From Hydractinia symbiolongicarpus (Eukaryota > Cnidaria > Hydrozoa > Anthoathecata > Hydractiniidae), in assembly GCF_029227915.1 (NCBI RefSeq), contig NC_079875.1, positions 2,728,001-2,792,000 on the forward strand: a DNA stretch of 64,000 nucleotides, given 5' to 3'. The position numbers were made by a program, and so were the translations under genes. A model generated the notes under the pieces. That model was given only the letters and a program-made list of their open reading frames with translations, made no database searches and had not been told where the DNA came from. Shown in pieces: positions 40,201 through 48,568 of this stretch. Every line of letters starts with the position of its first letter. The stretch's first letter is position 1.

Positions 40201-43200
40201 TTTCTTCAGCGCGCTATAACGGATAGGATTGGTCCCACAGTAAAAAATGACTTATTTATCTAAAATTTTAAATGAAGCGCTACCACAGCGCCCAATGTAA
40301 TTGGTAAGTACCGGCAATCATGTCAAATTAAGAAGAATGTTATTTCTTGGAGTCCAATTATCTCACTTTCACATTCATAAGGTCACAGTGCATAATGAGT
40401 TCAATTAAGTTCCACAGTCAATCGCTTCACTGTTAAAAGCCATACAACATAGTAATATCAGAAAAATATCGCTCAATACATGTTGGCACGAATATGTGAC
40501 CCAACCTTTGTAACTCAAACGGACTGACACCTTTAGAAAGTCAGTGAAATGTAGTACTTGAGACTGTCTCTATTTCTTCAGCGCGCAATAACTGCTAGGA
40601 TTGGTCCCACAATAAAAAATGACTTATTAATCTAAATTTTTAAATGAAGCGCTACCACAGCGCCCAGTGTAATCGCTGAGTTCCGGCAATCATGTCAAAT
40701 TAAGAAAAATGTTATTTCTTGGAGTCCAATTTTCTCATTTATCACATTTATCATTTTACAGTCCAAAGTTAGTTCAGTTAAGTCCCACAGTCAATCGTTA
40801 CACTGTTAAAAGCGATGCAACCTAGTAATATCAGATAAATATCGCTAAATACATGTTGGTACGAAGATGTGACCCAACCGTTGTACCTTAAACGGACTGA
40901 CACCGTTAGAAAGTCAAGGAAATGTAGTTTTGGAAACTGTCGCTATTTCTTCAGCGCGCTATAACGGATAGGATTGGTCCCACAGTAAAAAATGACTTAT
41001 TTATCTAAAATTTTAAATGAAGCGCTACCACAGCGCCCAATGTAATTGGTAAGTACCGGCAATCATGTCAAATTAAGAAGAATGTTATTTCTTGGAGTCC
41101 AATTATCTCACTTTCACATTCATAAGGTCACAGTGCATAATGAGTTCAATTAAGTTCCACAGTCAATCGCTTCACTGTTAAAAGCCATACAACATAGTAA
41201 TATCAGAAAAATATCGCTCAATACATGTTGGCACGAATATGTGACCCAACCTTTGTAACTCAAACGGACTGACACCTTTAGAAAGTCACTGAAATGTAGT
41301 AATTGAAACTGTCTCTATTTCTTCAGCGCGCAATAACTGCTAGGATTGGTCCCACAGTAAAAAAACACTTATTAATCTAAATTTTTAAATGAAGCGCTAC
41401 CACAGCGCCCAGTGTAATCGCTGAGTTCCGGCAATCATGTCAAATTAATAAGAATGTTATTTCTTGGAGTCCAATTTTCTTATTTATCACATTTATCAGG
41501 TCACAGTCCAAAGTTAGTTCAGTTAAGTCCCACAGTCAATCGTTTCACTGTTAAAAGAGATGAAACCTAGTAATATCAGATAAATATCGCTAAATACATG
41601 TTGGTACGAATATGTGACCCAACCGTTGTACCTTAAACGGACTGACACCGTTAGAAAGTCAATGAGATGTAGTTTTCGAAACTGTCGCTATTTCTTTAGC
41701 GCGCTATAACGGATAGGATTGGTCCCACAGTAAAGAATGACTTATTTATCTAAAATTTTAAATGAAGCGCTACCACAGCGCCCAATGTAATTGCTGAGTA
41801 CCGGCAATCATGTCAAATTAAGAAGAATGTTATTTCTTGGACTCCAATTTTCTCATTTATCACATTTATCAGGTCACAGTCCAAAGTTTGTTCAATTAAG
41901 TCCCACAGTCAATCGTTTCACTGTTAAAACGATGCAACCTAGTAATATCAGATAAATTTCGCTAAATACATGTTGGTACGAATATGTGACCCAGCCGTTG
42001 TAACTCAAACGGACTGACACCGTTAGAAAGTCAATGAAATGTAATTTTTGAAACTGTCGGTATTTCTTCAGCGCGCGATAACTGCTAGGATTGGTCCCAC
42101 AGTAAAAAACGACTTATTAATCTAAATTTTTAAATGAAGCGCTACCACAGCGCCCAGTGTAATCGCTGAGTTCCAGCAATCATGTCAAATTAAGAAGAAT
42201 GTTATTTCTTGGACTCCAATTTTCTCATTTATCACATTTATCAGGTCACAATCCAAAGTGTGTTCAATTAAGTCCCACAGTCAATCGTTTCACTGTTAAA
42301 AGCGATGCACCCTAGTAATATCAGATAAATATCGCTAAATACATGTTGGTACGAATATGTGACCCAACCGTTAAAACTCAAACGGACTGACACCGTTAGA
42401 AAGTTAGTAAAATGTAGTATTTGAAACTGTCTCTATTTCTTCAGCGCGCGCTAACGGCTAGGATTTGTCCCACAGTAAAAAATGACTTTTTTATCTTAAT
42501 TTTTAATAGAAGCGCTACCACAGCGCCCAGTGTAATCGCTGAGGTTCGGCAATCATTTCAAATTAGGAAGAATGTTATTTCTTGCAGTCCAATTATCTCA
42601 CCTTCACATTTATAAAGTCACAGTGCATAATAAATTCAATTAAGTTCCACAGTCAATCGTTTCTCTGTTAAAAGCCATACAACATAGTAACATCAGAAAA
42701 ATATCGCTTAATACATGTTGGCACGAATATGTGAGCCAACCGTTGTAACTCAAACGGACTGACACCTTTAGAAAGTCAGTGAAATGTAGTACTTGAGACT
42801 GTCTCTATTTCTTCAGCGCGCAATAACTGCTAGGATTGGTCCCACAATAAAAAAACACTTATTAATCTAAATTTTTAAATGAAGCGCTACCACAGCGCCC
42901 AGTGTAATCGCTGAGTTCCGGCAATCATGTCAAATTAAGAAGAATGTTATTTCTTGGAGTCCAATTTTCTCATTTATCACATTTATCAGGTCACAGTCCA
43001 AAGTTTGTTCAATTAAGTCCCACAGTCAATCGTTTCACTGTTAAAAGCGATGCAACCTAGTAATATCAGATAAATATCGCTAACAACATGTTTGTACGAA
43101 TATGTGACTCAACCGTTGTACCTTAAACGGACTGACACCGTTAGAAAGTCAAGGAAATGTAGTTTTCGAAACTGTCGCTATTTCTTTAGCGCGCTATAAC

Positions 43201-43546
43201 GGATAGGATTGGTCCCACAGTAAAGAATGACTTATTTATCTAAAATTTTAAATGAAGCGCTACCACAGCGCCCAATGTAATTGCTGAGTACCGGCAATCA
43301 TGTCAAATTAAGAAGAATGTTATTTCTTGGACTCTAATTTTCTCATTTATCACATTTATCAGATCACAGTCCAATGTTTGTTCAATTAAGTCCCACAGTC
43401 AATCGTTTCACTGTTAAAACGATGCAACCTAGTAATATCAGATAAATATCGCTCAATACATGTTGGTACGAATATGTGACCCAACCGTTGTAACTCAAAC
43501 GGACTGACACCGTTAGAAAATCAATGAAATGTAATTTTTGAAACTG
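31288..43546. repeat. Tetramer HOR domain (1490-bp period), interrupted by the retrotransposon
   Basis: A four-monomer block repeats at 1490 bp. The monomer marked by TTATTTCTTGCAGTCC has equivalent positions at 34228, 35718, 37208, 38697 and 42421, with an earlier relative at 31993 (2235 bp before). GTCGATCGTTTC recurs at about 33343, 34833 and 36323. The other three monomer types carry GTTCCAGCAATCATG, GTACCTTAAACGG and AAAAAAACACTTATT. Between 38900 and 41320 the order is broken by a 373-bp doublet and a 745-bp dimer. The last tetramer contains the insertion and continues in phase beyond it to about 48568. Confidence 0.85.
39090..41320. repeat. 373-bp doublet and 745-bp dimer duplications inside the tetramer domain
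   Basis: CTTGAACGGATAGG with GGTCGCACAGTAAGG occurs at about 39098 and 39471 (single-monomer duplication). A two-monomer unit with ATCATTTTACAGTCC and GTAATTGGTAAGTACC occurs at about 40004 and 40749 (745 bp apart), apparently identical over most of its length. These copies displace the tetramer order between 38900 and 41320. Confidence 0.8.
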
Positions 43547-43568
43547 ATTTTTTTTTTATTTTTTTTTG
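43547..43568 (-). other. A-rich 3' tail of the retrotransposon
   Basis: On this strand there are ten T (43548-43557), one A, then nine T (43559-43567), directly against satellite sequence ending GAAACTG at 43546. Read in the element's sense this is an oligo(A) tail broken by one T. It marks the 3' end, where reverse transcription would have begun from the nicked target. Confidence 0.9.
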
Positions 43569-43576
43569 ATTTTCTC

Positions 43577-43582
43577 TTTATT
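43577..43582 (-). promoter_or_regulatory. Polyadenylation signal AATAAA
   Basis: TTTATT on this strand, AATAAA in the sense of the element, about 9 nt before the A-rich tail begins. Its position suits a retrotransposon whose transcript ends in its own poly(A) signal. Confidence 0.6.
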
Positions 43583-43695
43583 TAACGTCGATAGATACAA
43601 TAGTATTTAAATAACTAATTTAAATCGACAACAAAACGTAAAACAAGGCAAACAGCGATAAAAAATAAGAAAAATAAATAAATAAATAAGTAAAG
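43583..43695 (-). other. 3' UTR of the retrotransposon
   Basis: Short non-coding stretch between the ORF2 stop codon (43696-43698) and the AATAAA signal. It is AT-rich and contains a small (AAAT)n microsatellite at about 43674-43689, next to the stop. No coding potential was seen. Confidence 0.8.
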
Positions 43696-46548
43696 TTAAA
43701 ATATGTATGGTATATCCATGCATATTTTACAGGTGCAAACATCACCTTCCCAAAATTTTATTGAGCTACGAAAGGCTTCGAGAGAAGGAGCATTCTTTGT
43801 AGCGTCAGGCACAGATATCCATAGCTTCCCTGCAATATTTGATAAAGTATTTAAGCCATAGTACGTTGTCCGACAAGTTGGTCGCCTGATCAAATTAAAG
43901 CAACGAAGGTTGTACTTGTTTTCCCTAACAGAAAATATCTCGTTCATATATAGAGGTGACAATCCATTTAAAAATTTGTAAACCTCTTTCATTAAATTCT
44001 GTAAATTGATGATGTGAATATTTTTAACATTACATAAAGATAAAAGTTCATCGTAACTGCCATTTATATCGTCCTGTATGATTCTTAGACAACGTTCATG
44101 AATACGATTGATTCGATTATTCGCAACTTTTCCACAAAACATCCATACTAAGGGACAGTAAGAAAACTGAGACAAAATAAATGAATTGAAGAGAAAACGC
44201 TTCATCTTGGGTGTCAAAAAGGAAGATATCCTTTGAAGCACGTTGAGTTTCCTACTAGCCTTATTACAGATGTTTTTGACATGCGAATGAAAGTTTAGTC
44301 TCGAGTCAATCGTAACACCAAGAAGCACTACAGACGATTTACACGCAATTTTCAAATGGTTAAATATCAAACTTTCATCGTGATGACCTAATACAATATA
44401 TTGATACTTTTTCAAATTTATTGCTAAGTAATTTTCATAAAACCAATTATTAACTATGACCAAATTAGTAAGCAGTGTTTGTTTTACATCTTCTAATGAA
44501 TTTTCACAAGCATATAAGGTGTTATCATCTGCAAAGTTACAAAGGGATGATTGAATAATGAACCAGAATAAATCGTTTATAGAATAATTGAAGAAAGGAG
44601 GTCCTAAGATTGATCCTTGTGGAACTCCAACTTGAAGAGGAAGCCATTCGCTAAAAGAAGAATTTATTCTGGTTCTCTGAAAACGATTTTTCAAGTATGA
44701 GTGAATAAATAATAAAGAAGATTCAGAAAAACCATAGGCATGCAGCTTTGCAATAAGCAAATCATGGTTGATAGTATCAAAAGCTTTTGAAAGGTCCATT
44801 AGCACTGCTCCAACTACACCCTTATTATCAAGTGTGCTTTTCCATTGTTCAATCATTCGAATGAGAGCATATTGTGTATTATAACCCTTTCTGAAGCCTG
44901 ATAGATGAGGGCTGAGTTTGTCATGCATAAAAGTGTGCATTTGATTAAGAATAATTCTTTCAAAAACCTTTGATAAACAGGGAAGCAAGCTAACAGGTCT
45001 ATAGTTCTCCTTATCATTACAGTCATCCTTCTTAAAAACAGGTATAACCTCTGCAAGTTTTAAATCATCAGGAAAAATATTAGACTGTAAACAAAAATTT
45101 ATAATATTAGTGAGGATAGGAACAAAGATATGAATAAACTTTTTCAACATAAAAACTGGAAAATCACCACTAACAGAAGATTTCTTTGCATCCATGTCTT
45201 TGATGACTTTGAGAACATCAGGCTGTTCAACCATCGAAAAATAGAACTTTTCATCATAACCCACATTTTCACGAATTTTCAAAATACTGATGTGATTAGT
45301 ATACGAGTGGATTGCATCGTGAATGGTTGCTGTATGTGTATCATCGTTTGGTTTGATTGGTAAATTTTTCGTGATGTTGGTGTAATATTCATTGAAGATT
45401 TTGCATAATTTTTGTTCGTCGGTGACTATCTTTTCTTTCTCAATTAAGATAATTTTGTTGGTGTTATAACTAACGTTTGAAAACAATGGCTTGACAGACT
45501 TCCAGAACTTTTTATTATCAGTAATGCTTGTCATACGTAAACCCTTGAAATACGAACGTCTGGTTTTTCGTAATAAGGAAACACAGTAGTTTCTCTGTCT
45601 AGTGAAGTTGGACCAATTTTCTTTTGATTGTGATTTGTTATATATGCGACGAAGTTTGGATCTGTGCATAATAGCTTTGCGAAGCTCCTTGGTGATAAAA
45701 GGTGCGTTATTGAATCTTAGTATTTTCTTTTTCAATGGTGCAAAATGGTTTAGCGTAGACGTGATGCATAAATTGAATTGGTTAAAGTCGTAATTGTTCT
45801 CAAGTAATTTCAAAAAGTTCATTGATAATGTTCTTTCAAAATCAAAGTAGTCAATTTTGTTGTAATTTCTGTAGTGTTTCACAATTGGGTCGCCTTTAAT
45901 CACGTTCATTCTCATCACACTTCCAACAAATAAATGCCAATCTGATATGCCAGTTTCGATTGTTACACTATTTTTAAAGAAATTTGGTTGATTTGTTAAT
46001 ATGTGATCAATGCAAGAAGGCGAAGTACTTGACTTAAAGCAGGTTGGTGATTTGATTAGTCTATGGAGGTCGTATGTTGAAATGAAGTTATCGAAATCTG
46101 TGTCACTTATTTCCATGTTTAATTCACCCATAATTATGATGTTTTCGTGATAGTTGAGATGTGAAATTAATACATTTGCGATTTGAGTTAAAAAGTAGTA
46201 ATTTTTTTGTAACGGTGGTTTATATGCACCGATTAAAAGCCATTTGCGTTTTCGAAGATTTATTTCGACAACTAAAACTTCGATATCATCCGGTAAAGTA
46301 TATTTTCGCAACACTTTGAAGGGAATATTTTCATTTATATAGAGTAAAATACCGCCACCATGTCCATTTCTATCTTTCCTCAGAATTGCGTAATTATCTA
46401 ACTTAAATTGAGCATCAGTGAACGATTCATCTATTTTCGTTTCAGTTAGAAGCAGAACATCAATATTGTGCTTGAAAGTTAAATCAATTGCTTCGAACTT
46501 GTTTCGCAACGAGTTTACGTTCAAATGACCGACTATCAAGTTACACAT
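43696..46548 (-). CDS. ORF2: APE-type endonuclease and reverse transcriptase
   Basis: 950 residues from an ATG at 46546-46548 to TAA. It nicks target DNA and copies the element's RNA by target-primed reverse transcription. Endonuclease, about residues 1-210: LNVNSL (9-14), E36 in LTETK, Y109 in GAYKPP, GELN (141-144), D181 in CIDHIL, SDWH (202-205). Reverse transcriptase, about 490-780: YRPVSLLP (516-523), D585 in LMDLSKAFD, GVPQGS (641-646), FADD (672-675). The C-terminal region has a Cys pair, CTCKIC (938-943), and there is no RNase H domain. Length is normal for CR1-type ORF2. Oddities: GELN replaces the usual GDFN, putting Glu at a metal-binding Asp position, and P651 sits where I expect Leu after GP. 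The frame is open upstream of this ATG to the ORF1 stop, so the true N-terminus could lie up to 33 codons earlier. The RT identification is secure; activity of this copy is uncertain. Confidence 0.96.
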   Translation of the reverse strand: MCNLIVGHLNVNSLRNKFEAIDLTFKHNIDVLLLTETKIDESFTDAQFKLDNYAILRKDRNGHGGGILLYINENIPFKVLRKYTLPDDIEVLVVEINLRKRKWLLIGAYKPPLQKNYYFLTQIANVLISHLNYHENIIIMGELNMEISDTDFDNFISTYDLHRLIKSPTCFKSSTSPSCIDHILTNQPNFFKNSVTIETGISDWHLFVGSVMRMNVIKGDPIVKHYRNYNKIDYFDFERTLSMNFLKLLENNYDFNQFNLCITSTLNHFAPLKKKILRFNNAPFITKELRKAIMHRSKLRRIYNKSQSKENWSNFTRQRNYCVSLLRKTRRSYFKGLRMTSITDNKKFWKSVKPLFSNVSYNTNKIILIEKEKIVTDEQKLCKIFNEYYTNITKNLPIKPNDDTHTATIHDAIHSYTNHISILKIRENVGYDEKFYFSMVEQPDVLKVIKDMDAKKSSVSGDFPVFMLKKFIHIFVPILTNIINFCLQSNIFPDDLKLAEVIPVFKKDDCNDKENYRPVSLLPCLSKVFERIILNQMHTFMHDKLSPHLSGFRKGYNTQYALIRMIEQWKSTLDNKGVVGAVLMDLSKAFDTINHDLLIAKLHAYGFSESSLLFIHSYLKNRFQRTRINSSFSEWLPLQVGVPQGSILGPPFFNYSINDLFWFIIQSSLCNFADDNTLYACENSLEDVKQTLLTNLVIVNNWFYENYLAINLKKYQYIVLGHHDESLIFNHLKIACKSSVVLLGVTIDSRLNFHSHVKNICNKASRKLNVLQRISSFLTPKMKRFLFNSFILSQFSYCPLVWMFCGKVANNRINRIHERCLRIIQDDINGSYDELLSLCNVKNIHIINLQNLMKEVYKFLNGLSPLYMNEIFSVRENKYNLRCFNLIRRPTCRTTYYGLNTLSNIAGKLWISVPDATKNAPSLEAFRSSIKFWEGDVCTCKICMDIPYIF

Positions 46549-46647
46549 GTTACTGCGACGTAGAGTGAAAATATCATATGTTGAATCAAAAGTATCTGAG
46601 GCAGTGTTCGGTGGATCTGTGTCGTAAATTTCGACAGGTTTTTTGTG
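46549..46647 (-). other. 99-nt in-frame ORF1-ORF2 spacer
   Basis: Between the ORF1 TGA (46648-46650) and the first ORF2 ATG there are exactly 33 sense codons with no stop, in the same frame as both ORFs. The base after TGA is C, so the stop reads TGAC, the context generally regarded as leakiest for eukaryotic readthrough. I see no other initiation codon in this stretch. It may be a linker in a readthrough product or simply a reinitiation spacer. Confidence 0.75.
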
Positions 46648-47730
46648 TCAATCCTCAATCACCTGTAGAAAGTTCCGAGACAATATTGAAGTCCCTTTCA
46701 TATTTAGGTGAAGGCGACTTCTATTTAAATGCAAGTCGGGGTTTATATTATCATTATTGATAAAGCCGATGTTTCTTTGTTCGCAAAGATGAGCGAGAGA
46801 TTTGTTGACTGCCATCACCTTTTCATTTAGTCTGTCTTTTCGTTGAATTATGCCCGATATCATTACATTATTTTCACCAGATTTCAATTTAATAGCCAAT
46901 TTTACTATGTTTTGAGCAATTTGATCGGTTTCGATTCTATTAAGATCGTTAGTGCCACAATGAATAATAATGTTATCGGGAGACATGTTCGTAGTTGGTA
47001 TTGCGTAACTTTCCATGCATTTAGTCGTGGCTCCAGAGAAGGATTTCACTATAATCTTGTTCTCGTTTGAAGAAAGTTTCCAGCCCTTCACTTCTTTTAC
47101 AATCGAGTCTCCAATTATTTGCGTAACTTTAGATTTTTTGTCAGATCTCCTTCGCGGCGTTTTATGCGGCTTTTCGTTGGCAACACTATTTACATCATCC
47201 ATTATTTCTTCAATGGGCAAGTTTTCAAAGCGATTTGCGTGAATAAAGGAACTCTGTTTAATGATTTTTGCCTTAACGGTGTCCTTGGGAATTGTAAAAT
47301 TCTCGTTTGTTTCGCAAGATTTTAATTTGTTGAAGCTATGAGAGTTATGTAGTATGTCGTCACGCGTTGATGATTTCGTCGCTAATAACATTTGTATCAT
47401 TTCATTTATGGCATTTACTTCCTTTTCCAAAAATAAAATCCTTTCCTCCAACACACTAAACATTTTATTACTATCCCATTCAGTAGAAACGTGACGGTTT
47501 GACAGAGCAATATTTTTAACACATTCATCAATGTAGTTTTTAAGATCGTGTATTAGCTCACCTTTCATTTTTTGTAAGTTGATGTTTGAATACATGCGGT
47601 CTATAAACGATTCATCACTTTCTTTAACTCCATTTCTTTCAAGAATTATAGGAATATCTGAAGTCGAGCTAATTTTACGAAGTGGTGTATCAATGAATTC
47701 TACAATTGGTGTATTAGTTAAATTTTCCAT
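46648..47730 (-). CDS. ORF1: coiled-coil protein with SGNH/GDSL esterase domain
   Basis: 360 residues from the ATG at 47728-47730; a longer reading from 47745 would need a TTG start, and an in-frame TAA lies upstream at 47752-47754. The protein would bind element RNA and carries a hydrolase fold. The N-terminal half has a heptad-like coiled coil at about residues 92-118, then a basic patch, PRRRSDKKSK (192-201). The esterase domain spans about 203-355: GDS with S209 as nucleophile (block I), G233 (block II), GTND 259-262 with N261 in the oxyanion hole (block III), and RLHLN with H341 (block V). Where GDSL hydrolases have DxxH this has SRLH; I recall the same in related cnidarian-type ORF1s but cannot check. 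Esterase ORF1s are known in CR1-superfamily elements; their role in retrotransposition is not settled. It ends at TGA, in frame with ORF2. Confidence 0.92.
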   Translation of the reverse strand: MENLTNTPIVEFIDTPLRKISSTSDIPIILERNGVKESDESFIDRMYSNINLQKMKGELIHDLKNYIDECVKNIALSNRHVSTEWDSNKMFSVLEERILFLEKEVNAINEMIQMLLATKSSTRDDILHNSHSFNKLKSCETNENFTIPKDTVKAKIIKQSSFIHANRFENLPIEEIMDDVNSVANEKPHKTPRRRSDKKSKVTQIIGDSIVKEVKGWKLSSNENKIIVKSFSGATTKCMESYAIPTTNMSPDNIIIHCGTNDLNRIETDQIAQNIVKLAIKLKSGENNVMISGIIQRKDRLNEKVMAVNKSLAHLCEQRNIGFINNDNINPDLHLNRSRLHLNMKGTSILSRNFLQVIED

Positions 47731-47775
47731 GCTGCTTCCATGCAACTTCTTTTATTCAGCGTCTCATCAAAAAAT
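47731..47775 (-). other. Short 5' leader and 5' junction of the retrotransposon
   Basis: Only about 45 nt separate the ORF1 ATG from recognisable satellite, which resumes as TGTCGGTATTTC at 47776. The leader contains an in-frame TAA and no obvious promoter. Either the element is 5'-truncated just upstream of ORF1 or its natural leader is very short. The junction reads AAAATTG against satellite GAAACTG, a possible microhomology of the kind used in 5'-end joining. Confidence 0.65.
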
Positions 47776-48568
47776 TGTCGGTATTTCTTCAGCGAGCGAT
47801 AACTGCTAGGATTGGTCCCACAGTAAAAAACGACTTATTAATCTAAATTCTTAAATGAAGCGCTACCACAGCGCCCAGTGTAATCGCTGAGTTCCAGCAA
47901 TCATGTCAAATTAAGAAGAATGTTATTTCTTGGACTCCAATTTTCTCATTTATCACATTTATCAGGTCACAATCCAAAGTTAGTTCAATTAAGTCCCACA
48001 GTCAATCGCTTCACTGTTAAAAGCGATGCACCCTAGTAATATCAGATAAATATCGCTAAATACATGTTGGTACGAATATGTGACCCAACCGTTAAAACTC
48101 AAACGGACTGACACCGTTAGAAAGTTAGTAAAATGTAGTATTTGAAACTGTCTCTATTTCTTCAGCGCGCGCTAACGGCTAGGATTGGCCCCACAGTAAC
48201 AAATGACTTTTTTATCTTAATTTTTAATAGAAGCGCTACCACAGCGCCCAGTGTAATCGCTGAGGTTCGGCAATCATTTCAAAATAGGAAGAATGTTATT
48301 TCTTGCAGTCCAATTATCTCACCTTCACATTTAGAAAGTCACAGTGCATAATAAATTTAATAAAGTTCCACAGTCAATCGTTTCTCTGTTAAAAGCCATA
48401 CAACATAGTAACATCAGAAAAATATCGCTTAATACATGTTGGCACGAATATGTGAGCCAACCGTTGTAACTCAAACGGACTGACACCTTTAGAAAGTCAG
48501 TGAAATGTATTACTTGAGACTGTCTCTATTTCTTCAGCGCGCAATAACTGCTAGGATTGGTCCCACAG
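47776..48568. repeat. Subfamily A satellite continuing beyond the insertion
   Basis: Two monomers that continue the 1490-bp tetramer in phase: the GTTCCAGCAATCATG monomer, then the TTATTTCTTGCAGTCC monomer at 48142 (5721 bp after its sister at 42421, that is 1490 plus 4231). The last recognisable A features are GTGAGCCAACCG and CGCGCAATAACTGC, near 48450 and 48540. The array then changes to subfamily B. Confidence 0.9.

Larger units (their letters stand above)
1..43546. repeat. Satellite DNA array, subfamily A (about 372-373 bp monomer)
   Basis: Head-to-tail tandem array of about 117 monomers, all in one orientation, with no interruption by other DNA. Each monomer carries the same ordered landmarks: GGATTGGTCCCACAGTAA, an AT-rich stretch, the GCGCTACCACAGCGC dyad, GTGTAATCGCTGAG, TTATTTCTTGGA, CCACAGTCAATCG, AATATCGCTAAATACATG, GTGACCCAACCG, and CTTCAGCGCGC. 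Subfamily A is recognised by GTGACCCAACCG and CACTGTTAAAAGC, against GTGACGCAACCG and CACTGGTAAAAGC in the block beyond 48569. Point variants and 1-2 bp indels separate the monomers, which group into higher-order repeats listed separately. No host gene, RNA gene or promoter is visible. Satellites of this type are usually centromeric, pericentromeric or subtelomeric; which applies here cannot be read from the sequence. Confidence 0.97.
43547..47775 (-). mobile_element. CR1-superfamily non-LTR retrotransposon, near full length
   Basis: Element of about 4.23 kb in the opposite orientation to the reading of this strand. Sense order, from the right end: very short 5' leader, ORF1 (coiled coil plus SGNH esterase), 99-nt gap, ORF2 (APE endonuclease plus reverse transcriptase), 3' UTR of about 150 bp, AATAAA, A-rich tail. 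There are no LTRs, integrase, protease or RNase H. An esterase ORF1 together with this EN-RT layout is known from the CR1 superfamily (CR1/L2/Rex-like lineages); the exact clade needs an RT tree. Both ORFs lack stops and frameshifts, so the copy is young. It disrupts a single satellite monomer between ...GAAACTG and TCGG.... I see only a 2-bp (TG) candidate target-site duplication. Confidence 0.95.

Noticed and set aside
100-43000. Recurrent 63-94 residue open frames in the satellite, on both strands
   Set aside because: They recur because the monomer recurs. Frames are broken by indels in sibling monomers, several begin at TTG or GTG rather than ATG, and no known domain or codon-level conservation is visible.
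43547-47775. LTR retrotransposon, Penelope element or DNA transposon
   Set aside because: There are no terminal repeats, integrase, GIY-YIG or transposase motifs. The APE endonuclease, RT order and A-rich tail are those of a non-LTR element.
43535-47785. Longer target-site duplication flanking the retrotransposon
   Set aside because: GAAACTG on the left and AAAATTG on the right agree at 5 of 7 positions, but HOR spacing supports only a 2-bp duplication. The similarity may be microhomology.
44853-47809. Short frames overlapping the retrotransposon on both strands
   Set aside because: All lie inside ORF1 or ORF2 in other frames and show no recognisable domain. They are antisense or out-of-frame shadows.
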